From Purshia tridentata (Eukaryota; Streptophyta; Magnoliopsida; Rosales; Rosaceae), in NCBI GenBank assembly GCA_003254885.1, contig QANT01004069.1, forward strand, positions 1-64,000: a stretch of 64,000 nucleotides of DNA. Direction: 5' to 3'. The position numbers were made by a program, and so were the translations under genes. Of this stretch, positions 1-11,437 are shown piece after piece. Position 1 is the first letter of the stretch. Every line of letters starts with the position of its first letter. The notes beneath the pieces were generated by a model that was not told the DNA's origin, did not search any database, and saw only the letters and a list, made by a program, of their open reading frames with translations.

Positions 1-1341
1 CAAGACGAATCTGTAGAAATTTTCTGTGAATTTTTATGTGTCCAGAGCTATTTTTAATTCATTTTCAAAGTTTGTAAAAATAGAAAAATAGAAATAGAAA
101 AATAGTTGTACATGTGTCCACTTGTAATTGGTCACTCAATTTTTTTTCTATGAATAGACCAAAAAACCCCTAAAGATTTGGACGAAGGTGGTAACTTGCA
201 AATAAAATTTAATTCAGAGAGCAACTTGCTTCAATTTTTAATTTAGGTGGTAACATGCAAATCGAGTTAAAGTTCAGGTGGGTATCTTGCTAAAAAGCCT
301 AAAAAACAAACTTATTTATTCCAATTTTCACAAAAATGATAAGATCTAAAAACCGGTCTTTTAATATTCTTTTATTAAAGTGATGGTTATTTTATTCGTT
401 AATCACTTAGAGTTTCAAAGCAAGCGCAACTAATAACGTCCACGCAACGTCTTTGAAATTGTCATCTAAATTCTCAATAGTGGTAATTTGGTCGGATTTC
501 ATGATAATGACGCATTATTACAGCAAGTAAACTCCATGCATCTGTATGTGTTTGATTTGTGGAGCTTATATATGCTTCCACTGGGCACGAAGTTAGTATC
601 AATGAATGCGTTACTCATGAGTTTAATTCGATCTAGAAACTGAAATGACGTTGATATAGTAGAACCAAAGACGAAGAAAAAGCATAGATCGATCCTTTCG
701 GCAAAGGATTCGAGTACTGAAAATGAAAGGCGAAAAGTTGAAAACAGAGCCTGCATCAGGGAAGAATATGCTAAAATAGATCCACCCTTTTATTCTCTTT
801 CGTATTTCCATCCCTATGCAATTAAGTAGAAAGCACACAAACAACAACGGCAATGCGAAGCTGCATTGCAATTACACCTGCAAGACTCCAAGTACGGGTA
901 TTATGCATACAAATCAGGTAACTGCCTATTGGACTAATTTCCAACTCCTGCTTTCTTTTCATGGTTTTGATCTTTTTCTTATTTTTTTAATTAATCAATT
1001 ATTAATTTTCTAATCATGCTAGCCTGCTTGGAGAGCGAGAAGTATCAAAATGAGATATTATTACTCGGCACTCAATGAATGGTTATCCGAATTCTAAACG
1101 AAGCAAATGAATGGTTTCATTCTGGACGGGAAGCTACTCACCTCTTCCATAGCGGCCGCAAGAATCAAAATTATGCAATCATCAATTAATTTGGCAGAAC
1201 GTAGCAGTTGAATATCAAGGACCAGTTGACAACAAAAACGACATTATCTCAACTCAAAACATATCTCCCTTCTAAGGTTTTATCTGGAGAAAGAAGGTGT
1301 TCTTTTGGAAGGCAAGGCAAACTAAATCAACAGTAGGCAGT
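1..1341. other. Gene-poor stretch downstream of HP30
   Basis: I see no supported gene here. The open frames are short, have no recognisable family and lack a credible splice context. The part next to 1342 is expected to be the 3' UTR of the minus-strand HP30 gene. The left end carries a degenerate short repeat, listed separately. Confidence 0.6.
186..300. repeat. Degenerate ~50-bp repeat unit, two copies
   Basis: The phrases GGTGGTAACTTGCAAAT and GGTGGTAACATGCAAAT each start a unit. Each is followed by a 'taa(a/t)TTCAG...CTTGCT' half. Together they make an imperfect two-copy tandem array. It could be the remnant of a dispersed intergenic repeat. No coding capacity is seen. Confidence 0.45.
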
Positions 1342-4056
1342 TCAACGACTGTATCCTCGCTTCTCTTTTATCTCCGGGTCCCTGAAACCAAAATATTAGT
1401 CATAAGTGAGATAAACTCACAAGTTCAATGGGGCAAATATTACTATTTATGGAGCATGACTCAGACCTCTGAATGTGATCAAGAATGAGAAGCCTTGGTC
1501 CAGGAGGGATTTTCACGTCTCTAAGAGCACTGAAACAGCAGTGCAAATGGAAGGCCGTTAAAACGTGTGCAAGTTGTAGATACGGTTAATGAGTGTGGAA
1601 GTGATAAAGAATTTGAAAATCCAGCTACTTGCCTGTCATTGAGCAGAGGCAAGGTGTTGTCTGATAATAAGCCTTTCTTGAAATTCTTCTCATAATTCTG
1701 GAGGCCAAGGTTATTCAACATGCTTCTTGTTTTAGAATAGTAAATATCTTCAGCTGGTGGTTGAGAAAACTTTTGCCCCAACTGCATACATGCGAATAGT
1801 ACTTTCAGGGCAGATAAGTAACCAATACTACAGCAGAATGCAAACTCAGACCCCCACATGCAAACAGACATGCATGTAACAACTACTACCTCAGAGCATT
1901 AGACTAGCAGGAAACCCCATAGAGGATTCATTTATAGTTGAAATTTTTCAAAACATGTTGCTTCCACATTTTCAGTCCTTGTCTGAAAAATTACAAGTTC
2001 GTTTTAATGTGTCCCAAGCTTGCATTGAAATCATGTATAGCTAAGTACTCGAAAATGAACACTCTTTACCTTTCAGCTACTATCAAAATGATAAATTATA
2101 TCCTCTTAAGGCTCACCTTGAAAAGTCCACCTTGAACAAGTGCAAAGAAAAGTCCAGAAGTGACTGCATTTGCTGCTTGATTGGGGCCACCCATGCCACT
2201 CACCAACGAAAACAGGGCTCCCGAACCAAAAGCAGCCACCATGCTGCAGTACACAGGAAGAACATAAGGATGTCGCAAAAAAAAAAGAAGCCAAGCTGCT
2301 GATATTGAACCATAAATGAAATCCATAACACTTGCATATGACAGTAATGATAAAATGAAAATTTTTATAGATCAACTATCAAAAGATAAAGAAAGCCACA
2401 TTTTCATGGGAATAAAAAGGAAAAAAAAAGCCACAAATACATGGAAAATCTCCCTGCTCACAGAGAAAAATAGGAAGGAATAGAGAGAGAGAAAGAGAGA
2501 GCTGAAAATCCTAGGTAGTGGTGGCACCCCTTTGGCTTAGACTGGGACAAAGAACCCAGAATCCACATCTAACCCTCGTAGAATGAACCAAATAACTAAC
2601 TGGCTCGGGACAAAAGAAAAAAAGAAGTGGGATCTTCACAGTCTCCAGGAGTACCTTGGGGAATTCTGCCTTAAAACTATGATCTCGGTGCAACACAGAG
2701 GGAGAATTACTTTCCCAAAATGGACCTAAGGCATAAAGTAAATCCGCTAAAGTTTGTTTCTTACTCTTCAAATGACCTATACACAGCCAAAAAGGCATCA
2801 AGGCAATGTCTTAATATGACGGGCCCTAAATAAATGTCAAAAGAAAAGTTAACCTCAAATTGTTTAAATAATTCATATATGAAAACAGAATAAGTTTCCT
2901 TGGCCACATTGGGGTATATCAACACATGTATCCCCGTAACATATATGCTGATACACATTTACACACGCAAAGGCACACACAGACTGTGTTTCAAACCAAA
3001 TATTATCTTTTATTTATTATGAAATGGGGTCATGCGCACACACACAAAACATGATAATGAGAAAGAAAATCTAGAGAACAGTTACCAACAACATATATGC
3101 ACTTATTTTGTTTAGAAGGTCGAACATGGAAAAATTTGTGACAATCTCTGCCTAAAATGCTTCATCAAAGCAATCAAAGAATAAACAACCAGACCCATAT
3201 CAACAAAGCCATAATTCCAGTTGATTGCAATTGGCATATTACAAACAGTATGGAGGGAAAAATAGGCTCACCTAGACTGGACATCCTCCTTTCCTCTCAA
3301 TCTTTTCATGACACAGGATATGCCAGCATTGACCCCAGTCATAACAGCAAAGTTGCGAGCTTGTATCAAGGGACCCCCAGTAAGGGCCTATAATCAAAGC
3401 AAACAATTGTTTAGATATCAAAGGAACTTCTCCACCAAGGAACAATGAATACTCCGACTAATCTAAATGCTACCCATGTTTTGATTTAATCTATTATTAT
3501 TGAGAAGAAACCTGTTTTTCCACATAATTAGGTCAAGATTAAGCCAAAGAACCAGATTCCTTAACTAGAAACTTTACTCTTCATAACGATATTTGACCAC
3601 AAGAACATATTAAACCAGCATAAGAACTTTTCAAGGCTTGAACAGCACTTGAAAAAAAATTTGACAAAGAATCAAATTTTAGATAACCATTAGTTTTCAA
3701 GAGGAAGAAAAATATTAGCTTTTGAATTGGAGAATACAAGGATTCATGTTTACTCTTCATTTACCCAAGTTTCTAAGCAACCAAGCCAAGATTTGCAAGC
3801 ACTAAAATAATCATGGTAAGAAAACTCAAAGAACAACACAATAAATTATCACCAAGAAATAAGCTTTGTATCAGTTTGCTTACTGAGAATTGCTAGAAAT
3901 AAGAATGAAATATTGGGATTTATATGTAATCCAAATGCCAAATGGGGTTGAAGTGGGTGTGCTTAAAATTCAACTTTTCTCTTAATAATCCCTGCTATCC
4001 CCTAAGAAACCCAATCAAAACATAGGGTAATTTGTAATTCAAACGAAAATTAAATG

Positions 4057-4106
<50 letters not shown>

Positions 4107-4400
4107 GGCTTGCTTGAAAGAGGCCATGGCTTGGGGGTTGAGGCCGGCCTGAGGAGGAGGCGTAGGAAGAGAGGACGACACGTCGTTGGTGAGTGTACCC
4201 ATGAAGGCACCGATGGCAGCACCCTGAGCGCCGCTTGTGAGTGTGACGACGGCAGCCTCCACAGGTAAAGACTGCTTGGCCAACCAAGCCCTGAAGCCAT
4301 TCTCTACCTCCTTGAACCGAGCCTGCAACTGCTCTATTGGGTTCTGGTTTTGCTGAGGCGCCATCTTCGCCACCATAACGCCTTGATTACCTTGTTCCAT
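1342..4400 (-). CDS. HP30-2: HP30-type Tim17/22/23 + SAM-domain plastid import protein
   Basis: This is a predicted PRAT-family subunit of the chloroplast inner-envelope import machinery that handles proteins lacking a cleavable transit peptide (known for Arabidopsis HP30). Six minus-strand exons are 4104-4400, 3272-3387, 2117-2243, 1633-1781, 1467-1529 and 1342-1381. They give 263 aa, close to the usual length. Exons 1-3 encode the Tim17/22/23 region with Gly-rich membrane segments (for example 'GSGALFSLVSGMGG'). Exon 4 encodes a SAM domain ('MLNNLGLQNYEKNFKKGLL'). The tail is 'ALRDVKIPPGPRLLILDHIQ' followed by a charged end. The start is the ATG at 4400; the next upstream in-frame initiator-like codon is only a TTG. 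The intron between exons 4 and 5 uses a GC donor. The 5' end faces BIN4 across 1.3 kb. Splice junctions were chosen by phase and homology, not by cDNA. Confidence 0.95.
1530..1632 (-). other. GC-AG intron of HP30
   Basis: The donor reads ..GACAG|GCAAGT and the acceptor ..TTTCAG|TGCTC. This junction continues the conserved reading '..LLNDSALRDVKIP'. The nearest GT (GTAGCT, a few bases downstream) would put a stop codon right after the junction. A GC donor is therefore required by the reading frame. Confidence 0.85.
4061..4103. repeat. (GA)n microsatellite abutting a splice donor
   Basis: About 21 GA dinucleotides lie directly against exon 1 of HP30. On the minus strand the exon ends CAG and the intron begins GTCTCTCTCT, so the dinucleotide tract supplies the intron's first bases after GT. 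Confidence 0.95.
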
Positions 4401-5734
4401 TAGACTCACCTCGCAATTCAATTTACTTCTTTTGTTGGAGCATACTAGGGTGTTTCTATCACTCTATGGATAACGAGGTTTCTTTGGTTTTTTTGTTTCC
4501 TATATAATTATATAATAATTATCAATTGTAATTTGTATTTCAACCCCGAGTCCCTGACCTGACCTACGGTTAACCCCCGACAAGGCTAATAACCGTGAGT
4601 CCAGGATGATTAATTTGCCATTTGGCACCGCAAATTCTGGTGCTAAATCCTTAGGAAATTACAATAAAAATCAAATAGTCCAATTTAATGAATGAATCTC
4701 GTAAGCCGTACCAATTCATGAAAGATCAATACAATGTTTGATGCCAGAAGCTAATTAGAAAGTTTTTAATTGTCATGTATAAGTTAACTATAATAATACA
4801 ATTGCACTGTGTAATTAATGTAAGTGTTATTAGAGTAATAAAAAAAATGAGGATCATTTTTCTCTAATTTTTTTTTTAATTTTTGAATAACATAATTTTA
4901 ATTTTTATCTAGGTTTTTTTTGGGCTGACCATCATTTTATCTAGTTGAGGGATGGATTTTGTTGCAGATAGTTTTTTGGCCCAAAACACAAAAAACTAAC
5001 AAGTCTAACAGCAAATGAGGGTAGGCCCAAATTATTTTAGCAAGTGCAAAAGAAAAAAAAAATTAATAAATAAAATAAAAGGAAGAAAAGCACCAAATGA
5101 GTGAGGGTAGGCCCAAATTATTTTAGCAAGTGCAAAAGAAAAAAAAAATAAATAAATAAAATAAAAGGAAGAAAAGCACCAAATGGTGCCCAAATCTATC
5201 AGTCCCGCGTTTTTTCTTTTCTTTGGGGAGATGGTGGTTAATTATTTTTGGCGCAAATCACACATATTTTGATAGTCAGGCACAGTGGGAGCCCTCCGAA
5301 TCGTTCCTGCGCAGTCGGCCTCTCTATTATGGTACGGGTACCTACTCCTTTTTACTCCACAGATTCTTGTATTGTATTTGCTTTGCGTGATGCTGTGAAA
5401 TATCAAATATGTTAATGCATTTCGATATCAGATCCGCTATGCCAGTTTCTGCCAACTCTCTATTTTGGGGTTCACCTTTTTACAATCACCTTAAGATCAT
5501 AGCTGATTGTTCTTTGGGTTCAGCTTGACTCGATGTGTGACTCGATGTGTTTGTGTACTTTCTTTCTTGGAGTATACCCAATTACATTCTTTTTCCTGTA
5601 TGATATTCATTTGAAATGCGTTAAAACTTGTCATGCAAGAAGGTATAGGAGGAGGAAGAAGGCAATATTTGGGTAACTAAGACTTGATCTTGTAATCGAA
5701 GTGTAGTGCTTTCGACACTTTTCGAGCAGCTGGA
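4401..5734. other. Divergent intergenic region between HP30 and BIN4
   Basis: The region holds the promoters and 5' UTRs of two divergently transcribed genes. No TATA box is obvious near either start. It contains an 86-bp-period tandem duplication, listed separately. No additional gene is supported. Confidence 0.6.
5012..5188. repeat. Tandem duplication, ~86-bp period
   Basis: Two near-identical copies run from 'aaatgagggtaggcccaaat' through an A-rich middle to 'ggaagaaaagcaccaaatg'. The copies differ by a few bases and a short 'gtga' insertion. High identity suggests a recent duplication. Confidence 0.9.
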
Positions 5735-8700
5735 ATGAGCACCTCGAGGGAGGAGTCTCCAGATTGGCTGCGCTCTTTCCAGGTACTTAGAAGAAGAGTT
5801 ATTTCATTTATCTTTTGTGGGGTAAAAATTAAATGGTTTGGTGGGTAGATCTTGCTGGATGTCAGTGGTCAAACTTACTTGGTAGATTAGGCATTTGGTT
5901 TGGTTATAATATCTCTGTAATTTTCAGCCTTATGTTTTCCTCAAGCTTCATTTATACATTGTTGATGCTAAGTGCAAGGTTTTCTTTGTTTTCCAGGCAC
6001 CACCAACTCATTCAATACTGGCATTATCCTCAGAATCCGAGTCTTCACTGGACGGTGTTCGTTCAGGGGAGGATAAAACTGATCGCCAAGAACCATCTCC
6101 ACAGAAATCTTCTAAACTCCCTGATGAAGATGATAATTTTGGTAAAAATCTTGGGAAAGGTGTTTCAGGGTCTCCATCCCGTAAGAGATTAAAAAGCAAC
6201 TCTCCCAAAAAAGGGCAAAATGTAGATCACGTACCCCTGAAGAAGAAAAAATCAGATAGATTGAAGGAAAGAAAAGGTAAACCGGGGGCTTTGGTTGAAA
6301 GTTTGGGTTTGTTGATTATGAGGATTAGAGGTTTCTAAAAGATAAATGTATATAAATATATATTTTGAAAATGGAAATGGTTTCTTTTGTGTATTCGACT
6401 TGAGTTCCGTGTCATGTGTCCTCTGATAATGATACAGGGGATGGCAAGAAAATTTCCGAAGAAACAGTTGAGAAGCCTTTGAAGCCTCATGTAAGCATTA
6501 TTCAGAAGCCAAACTTTAGTGATTAGATTCCTTGAGTTTGCTGTAGAGTAATTGGATGCAGTAATTCTGCCAGCTTATGTTGACATAGATTGCAAGTGCA
6601 CTAATTTTGAAGCAGAAATTATGAGATCAGAGATGCCTTGCATTGATTTAAAAGTAACACTGCAATCTTTTCTCCATTTTGACCATTATTTTGATTACTT
6701 CTTATCATTTTCTAATTTCTATAAGAGTTTTTCCCCAATTAATACTGACAATCTCATGTTTGGAAAGCATACTTTGCAGTATCAAATTATGCTATTGAGA
6801 CTCTACTGTTCTACCCTATGTAATTAAGTCCCCATCATTTTTATCAATGCCAATGACAAGAAAAATGTTATGGTGGACAGGAACTGAATGATTCAGTTTT
6901 GACGTTGTCATCAGATTCTGATCCTGAAAATAGGGCCCCAAGGGAGGATGGTATCTATCATGGAGAATCTTCTGACCATAAAATGTCCCAACTGCAAGGG
7001 AGAGGCAAGGGTGAGGATGCAGCTCTTATGAACAGCAATGAAGAGTCTCCATCTAAGAAGGCTTCAAAGGGAAAATCATTGAAAAGGGGTCTAAAAGGAG
7101 ATGGCCAAACACCTATCAAGGAGAATAAAAGAAATGATGGCAAAGAACAAGAAGGTATGAAATGGGGCCTCTGGTGTTCCACAGGGACACCTAGGTGCTA
7201 AGTCCAACTTGCAGGGACCTGGCCAGGGTTCAACCCTGAGCAGTGTCCCTTAATTGCTTATCAAAAAGATGAATTGAGATCCAGGAAGTTGGTTAGGTAT
7301 ACAAGTATCCAAGGCAAATTAAGTAAGAAAACAACTAATGATGTTCAGAAGAACATAACAATGGCTGATTTTAGTATTTTCATGATGGGTAAGGATATGA
7401 ACACACCCCCCCCCCCCCTCTTTTCTCCCTCCCTCCCTAAAAATTTCTTCTACAGTATTTTTGTATTGTATTTTTATGCACAAAGTGTCTGATAATGGTT
7501 CAGGAAATTGTGGTGATGTGGAAGTTGAAGAGAAAGAAGCATCCAACAAGCATATCGAGCCTCATGTAAGAATAATCTATAGAAGCAATAATGATTACTT
7601 TATATAATCTTTTCCATAATGATTTGTTGGGTTATATGTAATTTGCAGGTCTCCTCCTCAAGTTTGCCTTTGGTACTCTCTGAGAAAGTCCATCGTTCAA
7701 AGGTACATCAATAAATTACTTGGTTATAACTTGTTGTTTCACTTGAGACTTTTTCAATGTGCTTCTCAGAATGAGTGATAGCCACAGTCAATAGGCCGTG
7801 AGGTGTGCCTATAGTTAGCAAGATATTGTTCTTAACAAATTAAAAAAAAAAAAGGAGATAGCAAGATTATGGAAAGTTTATGTTGCAGAGTTATGAGAAG
7901 ATAAGAATATTATTGGAAGTAATCTGGCTTCTGCTGGTTTCCCCCTTGTAATTCATTTTTTTTTTCCTGACAAAAATTATCGCATATCTCTTTAGTCATT
8001 ACTTGAGCAGTGGAGGTCCCTCAAAAAAAAGGGAGAACCTGTGATTAACATTTAGCTTTTCTGTTTGTGCAGGCACTTGTTGAGTGTGAAGGGGATTCCA
8101 TAGATTTGAGTGGTGATATGGGTGCTGTAGGACGGATAGTAGTTTCAGATACTAGATCTGCGGATTGTGAAATGTACCTTGATTTAAAAGGTATGTTTTG
8201 CTCAAAACTTCAAATTCACATGTTTCTTGGTTTAATGATTTTACAATTTGATCATCTCTTTATAATAGAGGCATATGTTGTTTAATAGGCTTTACAAATT
8301 TCTATGCAATTCATAAGAAACACAAATACTCACTTTATCAATAAACTTTGGCTTTCTAATTTCCTTCTTGTCATGTTACATGCCTCTTTGATCTGTCCCC
8401 TGTTTTTGATTTTGCAGAGCTGGTTGTTGTTTAGCCTTGTCAGTAACTTGTTGTTTTGCACATTTCTGTACTAGCTGCCTTCATCTGACAGGTTTATCTT
8501 TGGTTAACATTCCAGGAACCTTATACAAAACAACAATAGTTCCTTCCAGGACATTTTGTGTTGTACGTTATCTTATCTGTCTCCATTAATAAAGCTTTAG
8601 CATTGGACATCATTCCCTTAATTACTCATTGAATTACTTTTAACACTTTACACTTGGCATAATATTGCTGTGATATGACACAGATCTATTCTTGTTCAGG

Positions 8701-9380
8701 CTAGCTTTGGACAGTCAGAGGCAAAGGTTGGTTAATCATTTAGTTATTGATTGGAGGTTAGCAGAAAATGCAGAACGTTACCAAAAATTTGTAACTTCTA
8801 TTCTGAATTGTATATTCCTTGGTCAGATAGAAGCTATCATGAATGACTTCATTCAGCTGAAACCACAGTCAAATGTTTATGAAGCTGAAACAATGGTTCA
8901 AGGTTGAGAATTTTTCAAAGGGTTTTTGTTGTCATGGCTATCTTTTTTTAAAAATAATTTCCGAAAACAGTAATTCTTCCTTAACATCTAATCATTTTGA
9001 ATGAATAGGAACGCTAGATGGTTTCTCATTTGATTCGGATGATGAGGCTGACAAGTTTCCTAAAGCCATTCCTCAACATACTGATCAAAATGAGGATGCT
9101 GATGAACAAACCAATAGCACAACCAAAGGGAAAGCTGAGAAAGCATCGGTATGCTTCTGAACCCTCAAGTGTTTTCTATTTGGGTAAATGAACCTTTGGT
9201 GATCTAAAGTTTCTTTGATGAATTGACAAAGCCCTGCTTATATTAAAACATCTTGGTGCCTGTATCTGTATACAGAAGGTTGTAAGGAAGAGAGGTAAAA
9301 CTGCAGGAGGGAAGCCACAGCCACCGAAGAAAGCAAGAAAGAAAACTCAAGTTTCCAAGAAAGCAAAGAGCAAAAAATGA
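5735..9380 (+). CDS. BIN4: BIN4-like DNA-binding protein, topoisomerase VI complex
   Basis: BIN4 (RHL3/MID) is a chromatin-associated accessory of the plant topoisomerase VI complex needed for endoreduplication; this role is known from Arabidopsis. The twelve exons are 5735-5782, 5997-6276, 6438-6490, 6881-7154, 7504-7565, 7649-7702, 8073-8190, 8516-8562, 8700-8726, 8827-8902, 9009-9148 and 9276-9380. They give 427 aa with all phases consistent. The N-terminus is 'MSTSREESPDWLRSFQ'. Ser/Lys-rich repeats are encoded by exons 2-5. The conserved core runs 'GTLYKTTIVPSRTFCV..' to 'IEAIMNDFIQLKPQSNVYEA' (exons 8-10). The C-terminus is a basic AT-hook-like tail ('RKRGKTAGGKPQPPKKARK'). Exon 9 is a 27-nt microexon. 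Exons 2+3 and 4+5 look like a tandem exon-pair duplication. Introns hold a poly-C run and a SINE-like fragment. Confidence 0.93.
7155..7260 (+). mobile_element. Possible tRNA-derived SINE fragment in BIN4 intron 4
   Basis: Near 7223-7240 there is a Pol III B-box-like GGTTCAACCC in a GC-richer patch than the flanking intron. The A box is not convincing and no target-site duplication was found. This is low-confidence. Confidence 0.25.
7407..7419. repeat. Poly-C run in BIN4 intron 4
   Basis: Roughly a dozen consecutive C's are followed by a CT-rich stretch. It is intronic, and such homopolymers are prone to length polymorphism and sequencing error. Confidence 0.9.
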
Positions 9381-10178
9381 GGCACAGGGTTTTGTTTATT
9401 ATTTCTTGTTATTGTGGGGACTCATAAATCTCTTGCTGGATATTAGTTCTCATAGTTGGCAGAAGTAGGAGCTGGTTCGGGAGTATTTAGTGTCAAATTA
9501 TTGTATAATAATGGCAATTGGTGGCCAGTATTCTGAAATTTTAACATATAAAGTCCATTGTTCGTGGTTTATATACTTGCATTGGCTACTTAAAACTATG
9601 TGAGCCGAACATAGTTTATGGTATGTGGCCCTCCTGTTTTGTAAGTCTTTCGTCCTTTTACCATTACATTGATGTTTCAGTTCCTTCGGTATCAGTCGCC
9701 AAGCATTGCATTTATGGTATGATGATCCTTTGATATGTTAAAAGGCTTTTGCCCCTTGGATTCCTTTTATGTTTCAATGGTCCCTTAAACGACTATATAC
9801 ATTACAACGCACTCTGGTGTCCCTGAATGAATATTTCCAATTCATTTTCCATTCCTCTAAAAATAAAATTTCAATTTCTTTGTTTCTTGAACCCCTTCCG
9901 TTCCCATGTACTTGCTTAGGGACATGTGTGAGGTTCGAGTTTGCAGTATTGCTTCATTATTCAAAGCTGTAGAGTTGCTACATATATGTGTTCACGACTC
10001 AAGAGAGTATGCTGAGGATGAGAAGAAGAATTAGTGGCGGAACTGGTAAGAGCGTGTTTGAAGAGGAAGCCATTTGCACAACCTTCCCACCGCCAGGCAC
10101 TTGAAATCTTGGAGGTGCTAACGTGGCATTGGAATTTCTCGTCCTGCATCACAAATTTTTTCATTAAGAAAAAGGGTA
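9381..10178. other. Convergent intergenic region, BIN4 / thaumatin
   Basis: This is the 3' flank of two convergent genes. I see no additional gene. The small frames are AT-rich and unrecognisable. Some of it is presumably 3' UTR. Confidence 0.6.
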
Positions 10179-11080
10179 TTAAGGTGGCTTCAAATAAAAA
10201 CAAGATCCGAAATGAATGATGGGGAGAAAACTGTACCCGTTGCCATTAGGGCAGAAAATGATGGCATATTCAAAGGCCTTGCATGTAAAAGTGCTTGTGC
10301 CATCATCAAAAGCATAACTGTATGCTTTTGGACAAGCTCGCTTGAAAATGGTGGAATAAAAAGATGGCTGGCACGTTGTTGGGTTAGCAAACTGTCCACT
10401 GCAGCAGTACTGGTCCAGGCCAAATGCCTCGCAGGCACTTTTGCACCCAATCACACTCCCTTCATTTCCACCTGCTCCCACCACCTGAAGCTCTTTCGGA
10501 CAACCTGTTTCATTTTAATTTTGAATATTTGAGAAGCATTTTGACTTGGCGACCAAGTAATTGGTTCAGCATATATGTTATGTAACTTACCTATGTTGAT
10601 ATCTGTTCCACATCCGGTAGCGTTACAAGCACCATACACACCGTGTGGCGCGGCAATAATGGGTAGATTGTAGCCATCCACAAAGCTGACATCGTAGAAA
10701 TCTTTGTCATTGCCATTTCCAAGGGTTATCTCAAAGAGTGAGGCAGGTGGGGTAGCACCACTGCCATCACATTCCAGCCTTCCTCCGCAGTCACCTGTTT
10801 GACATGTTCCTGCTCCCAACTGGTCGAATGTGCAGCCTGTTCTTGCCCATATGCGTCCTGACCATCCCGGAACAGAAGGAATCCTCGCACTCTGCCCCGA
10901 ATCCAATCTGAACCCGGTTGTTGAAAGTTGAGGCGTGCCTGAACCCGCCAAAGTACCAGGCCATATGGTTTCAGGGCAGTAGTTTGTTATAATGAATGTG
11001 CATGAGTAGGATGAGGAGAAGAAAAAGAGAACGAGGATGCAAAAGAAACACGGGAAAGTTTGAGATGCAATTATTGGCAT
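10179..11080 (-). CDS. Thaumatin-like (PR-5 family) protein
   Basis: A secreted PR-5 fold protein; family members are linked to defence and beta-glucan binding. Two exons, 10591-11080 and 10179-10504, are separated by an 86-bp intron in phase 1 and give 271 aa. A hydrophobic signal peptide covers about residues 1-26 (ends near 'SSSYS'). From 'NYCPETIWPG' to 'IIFCP' there are exactly the 16 canonical cysteines. The acidic-cleft REDDD set is recognisable: Arg in 'RIWAR', Glu in 'LFEITL', two Asp in 'YDVSFVDGYN', and Asp in 'AFDDGTSTFTC'. Two extra cysteines lie outside the canonical set, one before it and one in a 22-residue C-terminal tail after FCP ('NGNGYSFLP...LKPP'). The tail is modest and not clearly a GPI signal. 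Syntenic placement next to BIN4 supports orthology to At5g24620. Confidence 0.96.
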
Positions 11081-11402
11081 TGTCTAGGTTGGTTTGCTAG
11101 TTTCCCTTTTCTGGTGGAATGAATTTATGGAAACGACCAATCTCTGCATATTCGTATTTTGAAGAATCATGCAAATCCAAGGGGTTACGTTGCTTTGCTG
11201 AAATTCTCAGCCTCAAGACGACCTTTTCGGGTTTAGTATTTCTTCTATCTTGGATGGCCTCTTCAAGAAGCAATTCTTTTCTTTTGCATTTGCGATGGAC
11301 ACGATATACACACAATGGAAGCTAAATACTCTTCTCTCTCTCTCTCTCTCAATAGAATCATCATTGCGATGGACACGATATACACACAATGGAAGCTAAA
11401 TA

Positions 11403-11437
<35 letters not shown>

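Noticed and set aside
4398-4421. Upstream start for HP30
   Set aside because: The longer reading begins at a TTG. The ATG at 4400 gives the expected N-terminus.
10212-10532. 106-aa plus-strand frame over the thaumatin 3' exon
   Set aside because: It is antisense to a well-supported coding exon with 16 conserved cysteines. It has no family similarity.
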